Source: Bacillota bacterium (GTDB taxonomy: Bacteria > Bacillota > Clostridia > Lachnospirales > Lachnospiraceae). From it: 13,440 bases of DNA. The notes under the pieces were generated by a model. That model was not told the DNA's origin, ran no database searches, and saw only the letters and a program-made list of their open reading frames with translations. The translations under genes were made by a program, and so were the position numbers. How positions within the stretch are numbered: position 1 is the stretch's first letter; each line of letters opens with the position of its first letter. The stretch spans positions 1-13,440 of the forward strand of contig JAEWMZ010000437.1 of the NCBI GenBank assembly GCA_023392995.1, in the 5' to 3' direction. This document shows positions 1 to 6,684 of the stretch, piece after piece.

Positions 1-110
1 CCCCCTATACCGTGACGAATAGGCAAAAAAGTCATTTATTCAGCTCAAAATATTGTTGTGTTAAATTTTCAAGGTACAAATAGAAACCTATTTTATTTTG
101 AAGGTGTCTT
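1..110. other. AT-rich leader region, no gene seen
   Basis: I see no open frame with a ribosome binding site here. The stretch contains a short inverted repeat (AAATAG-AAAC-CTATTT near 77-92) and otherwise plain AT-rich DNA. It may hold the upstream regulatory region of the TetR gene or the tail of a neighbouring unit beyond the window edge. Confidence 0.4.
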
Positions 111-138
111 TTGACACTCCAATCCTACAAATAATAAT
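104..138 (+). promoter_or_regulatory. Likely promoter and operator of the first TetR gene
   Basis: A perfect -35 hexamer TTGACA lies at 111-116. A near-consensus -10 (AATAAT, 133-138) follows after 16 bp. The -35 overlaps a small palindrome, GTGTC-TTTT-GACAC (104-117), placed where an autorepressing TetR dimer could block RNA polymerase. The palindrome and promoter match are seen directly; autoregulation is inferred from the usual habit of TetR regulators. Confidence 0.5.
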
Positions 139-256
139 GTTATTAGCTATGGATTAGTATTTTAATAAAGATAACAGATAGTAGCAATATTCAATAAGTA
201 TAAGGTTGTATGATAATGAACAGGTTCTTAGTAATTGTCATATTACGGAGGTAATA

Positions 257-817
257 ATGGATAAACGGATCGAGAAAACCAGAGAATTGATTGAAAGTAA
301 TTTTTTTCGATTACTTCAGAAAAAGGAGATCAGTAAAATAACGGTAACCGAAATCTGTAAAATGGAGAATATAGGGAGAGGTACCTTTTACTTGCATTTT
401 CAGGATACCTATGATCTTTATGATAAGATGGAAATCAAACTATGCAGGGATCTAGTTCAAATATTTGAAGAGGCGTATCCTACAGCAAAAAAAGAGCAGC
501 AGAAAATTCTGCTGGAGCACTTAACCGAATATATTGAAACAAGAAAAGATATCTTTTTGTCATTCTCACGAGGGGATCATGGGCAAGCGCTATTTGAAAG
601 GATAAGACGTATCTTTAATGAAAAAGTATTATGGGAAGTGCCAAGATTATATCAATCAGAATATGATGTGATCGAATCGGAATTCATAGTAAGCGGAATC
701 ATCGGGGTGCTGCAAAAATGGATTCTGAATGATATGAAGATGCCCCGAGACGAATTAACAAAATACTTATCCGGAGTTCTGGAAAAGTTTGCTGCGGATA
801 TGAACGATATAGAGTGA
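257..817 (+). CDS. TetR/AcrR-family transcriptional regulator
   Basis: The 186-residue product is a one-domain-plus-ligand-domain TetR regulator, expected to be a cytoplasmic DNA-binding dimer. The N-terminal helix-turn-helix spans about residues 25-48, with the family pattern KITVTEIC...GRGTFYLHF. The C-terminal half is all-helical and gives no clue to the ligand. I chose ATG 257 because GGAGGT (247-252) lies just upstream and the family domain starts there; the frame stays open to a TTG at 206, which has only a weak TAAGG before it. The gene stands alone and converges on the two-component system, with no obvious target beside it except its own promoter. It resembles the two TetR proteins at 9661-10855 in its HTH, but the recognition helix differs (GRGTFY against NRNTFY). 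Family call is firm; target unknown. Confidence 0.88.
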   Translation: MDKRIEKTRELIESNFFRLLQKKEISKITVTEICKMENIGRGTFYLHFQDTYDLYDKMEIKLCRDLVQIFEEAYPTAKKEQQKILLEHLTEYIETRKDIFLSFSRGDHGQALFERIRRIFNEKVLWEVPRLYQSEYDVIESEFIVSGIIGVLQKWILNDMKMPRDELTKYLSGVLEKFAADMNDIE

Positions 818-822
818 GTGAA

Positions 823-899
823 AAATAAATAGTAAATAAATAGTAAATAAATAGTAAATAAATAGTAGATAAATAGTAGATAAATGGTAGATAAATAGT
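823..899. repeat. Seven tandem copies of an 11-bp unit
   Basis: The unit AAATAAATAGT is repeated seven times head to tail. Copies 1-4 (823-866) are identical, copies 5-7 (867-899) read AGATAAATAGT, and copy 6 has one further change. A degenerate tail continues to about 914. The array lies in the gap between the converging TetR and histidine kinase genes, outside both coding frames. The 11-bp period is close to one helical turn. No recognisable terminator hairpin was found in this gap. Confidence 0.9.
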
Positions 900-962
900 A
901 AAAATAGATAGTAATCAAAGATAAAGAAAGAGCAAAAATAGAAAAGACCAATGGATCAAAGT

Positions 963-2168
963 TTACATTGTCATAAACTTTACCAGAAAGATATTACTGC
1001 CATTTTGACCGGCTTCCACCCAGATCTGAGCCTTTTGCTCCTCAGCAATCATTTTAGCTATGGAAAGTCCTAATCCGTAGCCGGCGGTCTGTTCACGCGA
1101 TTTATCAATTCTATAAAAGCGTTGAAATATTTTATCAAACTCAGCTTTGGGGATTGGATTTCCCAAATTTTCTACAGACAGTAAGGCATTTCGCCGAGAG
1201 GTTCTTTTTAAGATGACTGTGATCGCTGAGTGCTTTTGACTGTATTTTAAGGCGTTATCAATTAAAATATCAATTAGCTGCTTTAGCTTTACCGCATTCC
1301 CCTGGATATAAATATTCTCTTCAATGGAGCTTACTAATTCAAAGCCTTTATCAAAGGCATAAGGTTCAAAGTTAAAAACGCAGGACATGCAGATAGCGCT
1401 AAGGTCAATATTTTCATGGGCAGAGGGCAGCAGGGCGCTGTCCAATCTGGCGATTTGCAGCATATCTTCGATGAGAATCTTCATCTGTTCCGATTCGGCA
1501 ATAATATTATTTAACCGAGCTTGACTGTTTTTTTCTAAAATAAGGTCGGATTCTTTTAGCATATGGGAATTGGATAGTATAATGGTCAACGGCGTTTTTA
1601 ATTCATGGGAAGCATCTGCGATAAAGTGCTTTTGCGCAGTCATGGCTTTTTTTATCGGGTGCGCCATCCATTTGGAAAATAAAACGCTTAAAGTGAGCAG
1701 CGCAAGAAACGAAACAATACCAATAATGATAAAATTGTTTCGTTGATTTGCCAGAATTTCTTTTTCTACTGTAATATCGGCAAAGGCAATCCGGATATCA
1801 GAGATGCCGATGCTTCTTCTAAGAAAGCGGATGTTGTTCGAAAGTTCTCCTGTGCTTGATTTACCGGATAATATATCGTGCGCCATGGATATAATATTAT
1901 CATTGGTAAGCAAGGTCATTTGATTAAGTAGCAGGGTGATATGACCCGAATAATCGACGGTAACCACAGCTACCGGAGATGAATTTGTCTCTGGCAGGTA
2001 GGCTTTTTTCGAATAGGTATAATTTATCGTGGAATACAGGTTATTAATACAAGCAGTTTTGAGATTTTCTCTTGACGATAAATAGGTTGAGACTAATATA
2101 AACAAAAGAAAAAGGGAAGCTACGAGCATAATACTTGCTATTATTTTTAGGCGTAATTTATTAATCAT
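963..2168 (-). CDS. Sensor histidine kinase, membrane-bound
   Basis: The 401-residue product is a class I sensor kinase that would phosphorylate the response regulator encoded just before it. Order of parts: transmembrane helix at about 8-28, an extracytoplasmic sensor segment of about 115 residues, a second helix at about 145-165, then the dimerisation domain with the H-box SHELKTPLT (His188), the N-box LIDNALKYS (Asn305), the F-box IFQRFYR (347-353) and the G2 box GYGLGLSI (363-370). The G1 box is a variant (ENLGNPIP) seen in many Firmicutes kinases. Only about 22 residues separate helix two from His188, too few for a normal HAMP domain. The start ATG overlaps the end of the regulator by 8 bases and has TGGAGAT upstream, so translation is probably coupled. 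The stimulus is unknown; the nearby sugar operon or cell-envelope stress are both possible. Confidence 0.92.
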   Translation of the reverse strand: MINKLRLKIIASIMLVASLFLLFILVSTYLSSRENLKTACINNLYSTINYTYSKKAYLPETNSSPVAVVTVDYSGHITLLLNQMTLLTNDNIISMAHDILSGKSSTGELSNNIRFLRRSIGISDIRIAFADITVEKEILANQRNNFIIIGIVSFLALLTLSVLFSKWMAHPIKKAMTAQKHFIADASHELKTPLTIILSNSHMLKESDLILEKNSQARLNNIIAESEQMKILIEDMLQIARLDSALLPSAHENIDLSAICMSCVFNFEPYAFDKGFELVSSIEENIYIQGNAVKLKQLIDILIDNALKYSQKHSAITVILKRTSRRNALLSVENLGNPIPKAEFDKIFQRFYRIDKSREQTAGYGLGLSIAKMIAEEQKAQIWVEAGQNGSNIFLVKFMTM

Positions 2169-2838
2169 GTTTCATCTCCAGGTGATAACCAGCTTTTCGG
2201 ATAATTACAATTGCTACATTTGAGTTAAGAAACAATAATTTCTTTCGCAAAAAGGAGATATAGGCCTCAACATTATTATAGGTCGCATCAGAGTCATAGC
2301 CCCATATTTTATTTATTAGCAAATCCTTGGAGATGATATTTTTTGTATTAAGAATGAGTAATCTCATGATTTCAAGCTCTTTGGAATTGAGCTGGAGGGA
2401 TTTGTCCCCGCAATTTAAGGTTGATAAGGAGGGGGTCAGCTCTAAGTCGCCAAAGGTTAGTGTTTCAGAAATATAGGGAACCTGACGCCTGAGCACTGTT
2501 TTTAAGCAGGCGATAAACTCTTTATTATCAAAGGGCTTCGTAAGGTAATAATCTGCACCCAGATTCAGGCCATGAATGCGATCCTCTAATTCTGCCTTGG
2601 CTGTCAGCATCAATACAGGAGTTTGAATACCATTACAGCGTAATTGCTTCAGCACTTTATAGCCATCTAATTTTGGCAGCATGACATCTAAGACAATTGC
2701 GTCATAGATATTACTTTCTGCAAAATCAAGACCCTCTTCACCATCGTATGCCAGATCGGCAGTATATCCTAATTCTTGAATAATATCAGCCAAAGTTTTA
2801 GCGAGTCTTTTGGCATCCTCAATAATTAATATTCTCAA
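2161..2838 (-). CDS. OmpR/PhoB-family response regulator
   Basis: The 225-residue product has a receiver domain (about 1-118) and a winged-helix DNA-binding domain (about 130-222). Receiver landmarks are all present: acidic pair Glu7-Asp8, phospho-acceptor Asp51 in VLDVMLP, Thr79 and Lys101 in LTKPF. I set the start at a TTG (2838-2836): AAGGAG lies 8 bases before it and the protein then begins MRILIIED, as family members do. The frame continues upstream to another TTG at 2916 but without a ribosome binding site. It is first in a two-gene operon with the kinase. A repeat pair fitting the OmpR class lies about 170 bases upstream and suggests autoregulation. Regulated genes cannot be read from the sequence; the divergent sugar operon is a candidate. 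Confidence 0.92.
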   Translation of the reverse strand: MRILIIEDAKRLAKTLADIIQELGYTADLAYDGEEGLDFAESNIYDAIVLDVMLPKLDGYKVLKQLRCNGIQTPVLMLTAKAELEDRIHGLNLGADYYLTKPFDNKEFIACLKTVLRRQVPYISETLTFGDLELTPSLSTLNCGDKSLQLNSKELEIMRLLILNTKNIISKDLLINKIWGYDSDATYNNVEAYISFLRKKLLFLNSNVAIVIIRKAGYHLEMKHD

Positions 2839-2924
2839 AGAAACATCTCCTTCTCTAGTAATGAACGTTATGTAGTAAATTGAAGAACCCAGCGATTTTT
2901 CAATTCGTCTTTTCAATGCGAACA

Positions 2925-2956
2925 GCCAGAGCTAAAGATGAAAAGTATAGCCTGGC
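2925..2956 (-). promoter_or_regulatory. Leader hairpin upstream of the response regulator
   Basis: GCCAG-A-GCTA (2925-2934) pairs with TAGC-CTGGC (2948-2956), giving nine base pairs with one bulged base. In the minus-strand transcript it lies about 90 bases before the TTG start. No U-run follows it, so it is not an obvious terminator. It may affect mRNA stability or processing. Confidence 0.4.
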
Positions 2957-2981
2957 ATGCAACAGGAGCCTTGTATCTAGG

Positions 2982-2990
2982 ATTATACCA
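2982..2990 (-). promoter_or_regulatory. Extended -10 promoter of the two-component operon
   Basis: Read on the minus strand, this is TGGTATAAT, a perfect TGn extended -10 element. The position expected for a -35 (about 3005-3010) reads AGTTTT and is poor, which suits an activator-dependent promoter. The predicted start of transcription near 2975 gives a leader of about 140 bases before the response regulator. Confidence 0.6.
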
Positions 2991-3008
2991 CAAAACGACT
3001 AAATAAAA

Positions 3009-3059
3009 CTGAAATTAGGCTGAAAAATAGAAGTAATGACAGCTTTTTCAGTCTAATTT
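3009..3059. promoter_or_regulatory. Paired-repeat regulatory site between divergent operons
   Basis: Two layers of symmetry are visible. CTGAAA occurs at 3009-3014 and again at 3020-3025, an exact 11-bp direct repeat as bound by OmpR-family dimers. In addition, the 16-bp arm 3012-3027 (AAATTAGGCTGAAAAA) is inverted at 3044-3059 with one mismatch and a 16-base centre. The site abuts the weak -35 region of the response-regulator promoter and lies about 310 bases upstream of the sugar-binding protein gene. Binding by the encoded regulator is inferred. Confidence 0.5.
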
Positions 3060-3370
3060 AACCTTTCCGTGGTAAATTTGACTAAGATACTAAATGAAAA
3101 GCAAATAGAAATGAGATGGTATCTGTTCAAAGGGGTTATTGACTTAGCTTAAAAAAGAAGTGGAGAGGAGGATTGGGGTCAGAAAGCTGCGCAAAGAAAA
3201 CCCAGAACTTTTGGTATGGATCAGAGCTAAGAAGGGTTATAATGAATTTGGTCAAGGGATAAGAAAAGACGGTTTATGATCTTCAGTGCTTAGGTTGATT
3301 TATGGACATGCCGAGTTTTCAGTGGTTGAAAGATAATTCACAGTAAGGAATTTGGTAAGGAGGAAAGGGA
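3060..3370 (+). promoter_or_regulatory. Upstream region of the sugar operon, with weak promoter
   Basis: A TATAAT sits at 3238-3243 with no good -35 at 16-18 bp; another TTGACT occurs at 3078-3083 without a matching -10. This points to a promoter needing an activator. A frame of 43 codons without stops (3148-3276) has protein-like content but no convincing start. The region ends with TAAGGAGG (3356-3363), the ribosome binding site of the next gene. Confidence 0.4.
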
Positions 3371-4651
3371 ATGAAAAAAAAGATAATGAGTCTGCTTTTA
3401 GCGGCTACAATGGCAATGACACTGTTTACAGGATGTGCCAAGGGAGAAAAGAACAACGAGACTGGAACTACCGGAAAAGATAAGGAAGAGACAACAACAA
3501 TTTCGCTATGGACTGTGTTTACCGGATCTGACGGAGATATCCTGAAAGAAATTATTAATAAATATAATGAAAGTAATAAAGATCATGTGAAGGTTGAAAT
3601 TGATATTATGGACAATGCAACCTTGCATTCTAAGCTTCCAATCGCGATTTCAACAGGCACAAATCCCTCTTTTGTTTTAATGGGTATTGAGTATTTGAAT
3701 GAGTATGTTAAAAATGACGGACTGGAAGACATCAGCGATTTCTGGAGTAAGACAGGAACAAATCAGGACAACTACTATGAAAATGTTGTGGCAAAGTCCT
3801 ATGTGGGGGATAAGCTATATGGAGTTCCCATGCAGTACAATTTACAGTATCTCTACTATAACAAGGACTTATTTGAAGCAGCAGGTTTAGACCCCAACGC
3901 ACCGCCAACGACCTTTGCGGAATTAGAGGAGTGTGCCAAGGCGTTGACAGATAGTGGGAAGGGACAGTATGGACTTGGTCTGCCTACGGATTATGGCTGC
4001 TATGTCCAGTATTTATGGGGAAATGGTGGTGATGTAGTAGATATCTCCACGAACCAGAACCTGTTAAAATCCGAGAATAACCTTCAGACGCTGAAGTGGC
4101 TTCAAGACATGGCAAAGGAAGGAGTATCTCCCTCTGGAATCACAGCAGCAGAAGCGGATACAATGTTTCAAGCAGGGCAGCTGGCCATGTGTATGACTGG
4201 ACCCTGGAACATAAATGCTTTAAACAAGCTGGGAATGAATTATGGAATAACAGCGATTCCTGCCGGAACCAGCGGTGCATATGCTGCGGAAGGCGGATGC
4301 TCCTTTATGCTGCCAAAGGGTGCGGATGATAAGACCAAGGAGGCCGTTTACAAATTTATGGCTTACTGGCTTACAGATGAGGTTTTAAAGGAATGGTCCA
4401 CCAGAAATGGCTTCCCGGTTTGGTCCTATTCCTTACTGGAGGATGCTGACATTAAAAAGAATGAGATATTAAGTGATGTATCAGCAGCCTCGTCAATTGG
4501 ACGAGATTGGCATCTGGGCTACGCTTATGGAAGTATGATTAATAACGATGTAATGAAGCCATTGATGGAAAAAGTTTTGGCTGGCGAGGATGTCAACCTG
4601 GCAGTGGATGAGGCCTCGGGTAAATTGGACAATATTCTAACTAATAAATAG
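3371..4651 (+). CDS. Sugar ABC transporter substrate-binding lipoprotein
   Basis: The 426-residue product is a family 1 extracellular solute-binding protein (CUT1 type) that would capture sugar oligomers outside the membrane and hand them to the two permeases downstream. The signal peptide (MKKKIMSLLLAATM...) ends in the lipobox LFTGC, so Cys22 would be lipid-anchored; a Ser/Thr/Lys/Glu-rich linker follows to about residue 43. The mature fold begins at TISLWTVFTG, as in related proteins. Length is normal for the family. TAAGGAGG lies 7 bases before the ATG. Association with GH51 and GH43 arabinosidases makes arabino-oligosaccharides the likely cargo, as for AraN of Bacillus subtilis; xylan-derived arabinosylated oligomers are an alternative. 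It is separated from the first permease by 300 bases of repeat and hairpins, which probably lets it be made in excess. Confidence 0.9.
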   Translation: MKKKIMSLLLAATMAMTLFTGCAKGEKNNETGTTGKDKEETTTISLWTVFTGSDGDILKEIINKYNESNKDHVKVEIDIMDNATLHSKLPIAISTGTNPSFVLMGIEYLNEYVKNDGLEDISDFWSKTGTNQDNYYENVVAKSYVGDKLYGVPMQYNLQYLYYNKDLFEAAGLDPNAPPTTFAELEECAKALTDSGKGQYGLGLPTDYGCYVQYLWGNGGDVVDISTNQNLLKSENNLQTLKWLQDMAKEGVSPSGITAAEADTMFQAGQLAMCMTGPWNINALNKLGMNYGITAIPAGTSGAYAAEGGCSFMLPKGADDKTKEAVYKFMAYWLTDEVLKEWSTRNGFPVWSYSLLEDADIKKNEILSDVSAASSIGRDWHLGYAYGSMINNDVMKPLMEKVLAGEDVNLAVDEASGKLDNILTNK

Positions 4652-4659
4652 TTAGGTGA

Positions 4660-4797
4660 TTGCGATACTCATTAACTGAAGATATTGTATACACAGCGGA
4701 TACTGTTTCGAAGCGGAAGCTAAGCCCGAAGGAAGCATTGGAGCGAAGAAAAAGTATCTGCTGTGTATACAATTGTAAAAAGTATAGTGTTTCGCAA
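4660..4797 (+). repeat. Structured 138-bp intergenic repeat, copy A
   Basis: This copy is about 85-90% identical by eye to the reverse complement of 9411-9548. It has short terminal inverted repeats (TTGCGA... at 4660 and ...TTTCGCAA at 4790-4797). Its core is a 21-bp stem, 4684-4704 with 4753-4773, mismatch-free when one G-U pair is allowed. The 48-base apical segment begins with a stretch identical in both copies (4702-4734). It carries no transposase. A frame runs through it, but the copy differences follow stem pairing, not codons. It looks like a MITE or a dispersed structured RNA element inserted just after the binding-protein stop codon. Confidence 0.85.
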
Positions 4798-4818
4798 TTG
4801 CCTACAATAAATAGTGGA

Positions 4819-4847
4819 AAAGGGGCTGTCGAAGAAGCAGCCCCTTT
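4819..4847 (+). terminator. Strong hairpin after the binding-protein gene
   Basis: AAAGGGGCTG (4819-4828) pairs perfectly with CAGCCCCTTT (4838-4847) around a 9-base loop. The tail CATAAAC is not a U-run, so full termination is doubtful; partial termination or protection of the upstream mRNA from 3' decay is more likely, as with hairpins after binding-protein genes in other ABC operons. Confidence 0.55.
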
Positions 4848-4851
4848 CATA

Positions 4852-4925
4852 AACAATTGTCACATAGGCAAACTTCAAAGGCTATCGCTAGAAACGATTG
4901 CGTTTGCAGGTGAAAGACAATTGTT
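4852..4925 (+). promoter_or_regulatory. Long imperfect stem-loop before the first permease gene
   Basis: Nested arms can be traced: AACAATTGTC (4852-4861) with GACAATTGTT (4916-4925), GCAAAC (4868-4873) with GTTTGC (4902-4907), and GCTATCG (4881-4887) with CGATTGC (4895-4901, one mismatch). It ends 26 bases before the permease ATG and could influence translation or mRNA cleavage. It matches no riboswitch class I recognise. Confidence 0.45.
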
Positions 4926-4951
4926 ATCAAATAGCATGAGGAATTAAAAAT

Positions 4952-5845
4952 ATGAGAAAAAAGAAACTCAAGAGTTTACAAAACCAAAAAAGTGCATATT
5001 TGTTTATCCTTCCAGCTATGATTGTTCTAACTGTATTTGTGTTTATCCCCCTGATTGCAGCCATTGTAATTAGCTTCTTAAACATGGACATATATATGAA
5101 AGACATTTCATTTGCAGGGTTCTCAAATTATAAAAAGATGTTCACAGACGGCAGAGTATGGAATGCCACAGGAAATACCTTCTATTTTGCAATATTAGAA
5201 ATACCCGTTCAAATTTTTCTTGCACTCAGCTTGACTATGCTGATGATAAAAAACAGAAGAATACATAAGGTGCTGAGGGCGACTTTTTATGTTCCCTATG
5301 TATGCTCTATGACAGCGGTTAGTATTCTTTGGTCCATGATTCTGAATCCGAATTCGGGGATGCTGTCCTATCTCCTAAGACAAGCCGGAATCATTATGCC
5401 AAACCTGTTAAATAGCACAAAGTGGGCCATTTTAGTGGTTGCTCTTGTAACCGTATGGAAGAACTTTGGATATACCTTAACCTTACTGTCAGCGGCTGCA
5501 CTGGATATCCCCATTGCATTATATGAAGCAGCAGACTTAGATGGCGCTACCAGCTTTACGAAATTTATCTATGTTACGGTTCCGGCGATTAAAAATACCA
5601 TTAGCTTCTGTATCGTAACAACCTTAATAGCCACCTTTCAGGCCTTTGACCAGATCTATGTCATGACCGGAGGGGGACCTCAAAACAGCACGGAAACGTT
5701 AGTGGGATATATTTATGACAGAGGCTTTCAGACAGAACATGACCTGGGATATGCCGCTACCGTTTCGGTCTACTTATTTATCATTATTGCTGTAATTACT
5801 TTTGTGATGAGACGGTATACAGCCGGAGAGGAGGCGGAAACTTGA
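4952..5845 (+). CDS. Sugar ABC transporter permease, MalF/UgpA type
   Basis: The 297-residue membrane protein forms half of the transport channel. After a basic N-terminus (MRKKKLKSLQ), helices can be seen at about 15-42, 75-99, 107-130, 157-181, 214-236 and 266-286. The cytoplasmic loop that docks the ATPase carries the EAA motif, YEAADLDGATSFTKF (191-205), with the conserved Gly198 and Pro211. The motif GGGPQNSTETL (240-250) is usual in the MalF side of CUT1 transporters. The ribosome binding site is weak (TGAGGA, 4937-4942). The gene overlaps the next permease by 4 bases. It would pair with that permease and with an ATPase encoded elsewhere. Substrate is inferred from the neighbouring arabinosidases; AraP of B. 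subtilis is a plausible counterpart. Confidence 0.92.
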   Translation: MRKKKLKSLQNQKSAYLFILPAMIVLTVFVFIPLIAAIVISFLNMDIYMKDISFAGFSNYKKMFTDGRVWNATGNTFYFAILEIPVQIFLALSLTMLMIKNRRIHKVLRATFYVPYVCSMTAVSILWSMILNPNSGMLSYLLRQAGIIMPNLLNSTKWAILVVALVTVWKNFGYTLTLLSAAALDIPIALYEAADLDGATSFTKFIYVTVPAIKNTISFCIVTTLIATFQAFDQIYVMTGGGPQNSTETLVGYIYDRGFQTEHDLGYAATVSVYLFIIIAVITFVMRRYTAGEEAET

Positions 5846-6672
5846 GGAAGGTTCAAAGTACCATAATAAAATACATCGGACATATTATTTTGTTTTTAGC
5901 AGCCCTTATGGTTATTCTGCCAATTGTGTGGCTGTATGTATCCTCCTTTAAATCAGATGCGGGTGTAATTAGCCGCCCTCCTACTTTTTTGCCCAAGGAG
6001 TGGGTACTGGATCAATATCGATATGTACTGGACGCCATTCCGGTACTGAATATGCTAAAGAATACGGTTATTTTTGCGGGAAGTGTCACCTTGATCAGTT
6101 TGGTGATTGATTCCCTGGCAGCCTATGCCTTTGCCCGTATGAACTTCAAAGGAAAAAAAGTGATTTTCAACATAATTCTATTGACTATGATGGTGCCATT
6201 TCAGATTATTATGACGCCATTGTATATTGAAGAATTTAAGCTGGGAATTTTAAATACCCATGCAGGCTTGATTCTACCCCGCATTGCAAGTGCCTATGGA
6301 ATCTACCTGCTGTCCTCCTTTTTTTCAGGAATACCAAAGTCTCTGGAGGAGTCCGCCCATATTGACGGCATGAATCATTTTCAAATCTATCGGTCAATTA
6401 TGGTGCCGCTATCAAAGCCGGCTTTCGTCAGCTTAGGTATTTTTCATTTCATGAATAATTGGAATGACTTATTATACCCAATGATGCTGACCAGTGATGT
6501 ACACAGGAGAACCATATCGGCAGGCCTGGCAGTACTGGTCGGAAGCAATTCCATTAAATATGGACCAACGCTTGCAGCAACTGCAATCTCTGTAACACCG
6601 TTATTAATTCTGTTCTTATTTGGACAAAGGTTTTTTATGGAAGGAATCACTACAACAGGAATAAAGGAGTAA
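5842..6672 (+). CDS. Sugar ABC transporter permease, MalG/AraQ type
   Basis: The 276-residue product is the second channel subunit. It starts with TTG, overlapping the stop of the first permease in TTGA, with GGAGAGGAGG (5825-5834) just upstream, so the two are translationally coupled. Six helices are visible; the N-terminal pattern PIVWLYVSSFKSDAGV is typical of the MalG side. The EAA loop reads EESAHIDGMNHFQIYRSI (169-186) with Gly176 and Pro189. The C-terminus FFMEGITTTGIKE matches the usual end of this family. Located in the cytoplasmic membrane. The GH51 gene begins 12 bases after its stop, in the same transcript. Confidence 0.93.
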   Translation: MRKVQSTIIKYIGHIILFLAALMVILPIVWLYVSSFKSDAGVISRPPTFLPKEWVLDQYRYVLDAIPVLNMLKNTVIFAGSVTLISLVIDSLAAYAFARMNFKGKKVIFNIILLTMMVPFQIIMTPLYIEEFKLGILNTHAGLILPRIASAYGIYLLSSFFSGIPKSLEESAHIDGMNHFQIYRSIMVPLSKPAFVSLGIFHFMNNWNDLLYPMMLTSDVHRRTISAGLAVLVGSNSIKYGPTLAATAISVTPLLILFLFGQRFFMEGITTTGIKE

Positions 6673-6684
6673 TGAGGATATAAA

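Noticed and set aside
2839..2916. N-terminal extension of the response regulator to a TTG at 2916
   Set aside because: No ribosome binding site precedes it, and the internal TTG at 2838 has AAGGAG and gives the normal family N-terminus.
3327..3340. CcpA cre site (TGAAAGATAATTCA) before the sugar operon
   Set aside because: The outer half-sites match but the central CG and one further consensus position do not; too weak to call.
4660..4947. Small protein frame in the 4652-4951 gap, and its counterpart at 9357-9590
   Set aside because: The shared segment is the 138-bp repeat. Differences between copies preserve stem pairing, not codons, and the frames continue into unrelated flanking DNA.
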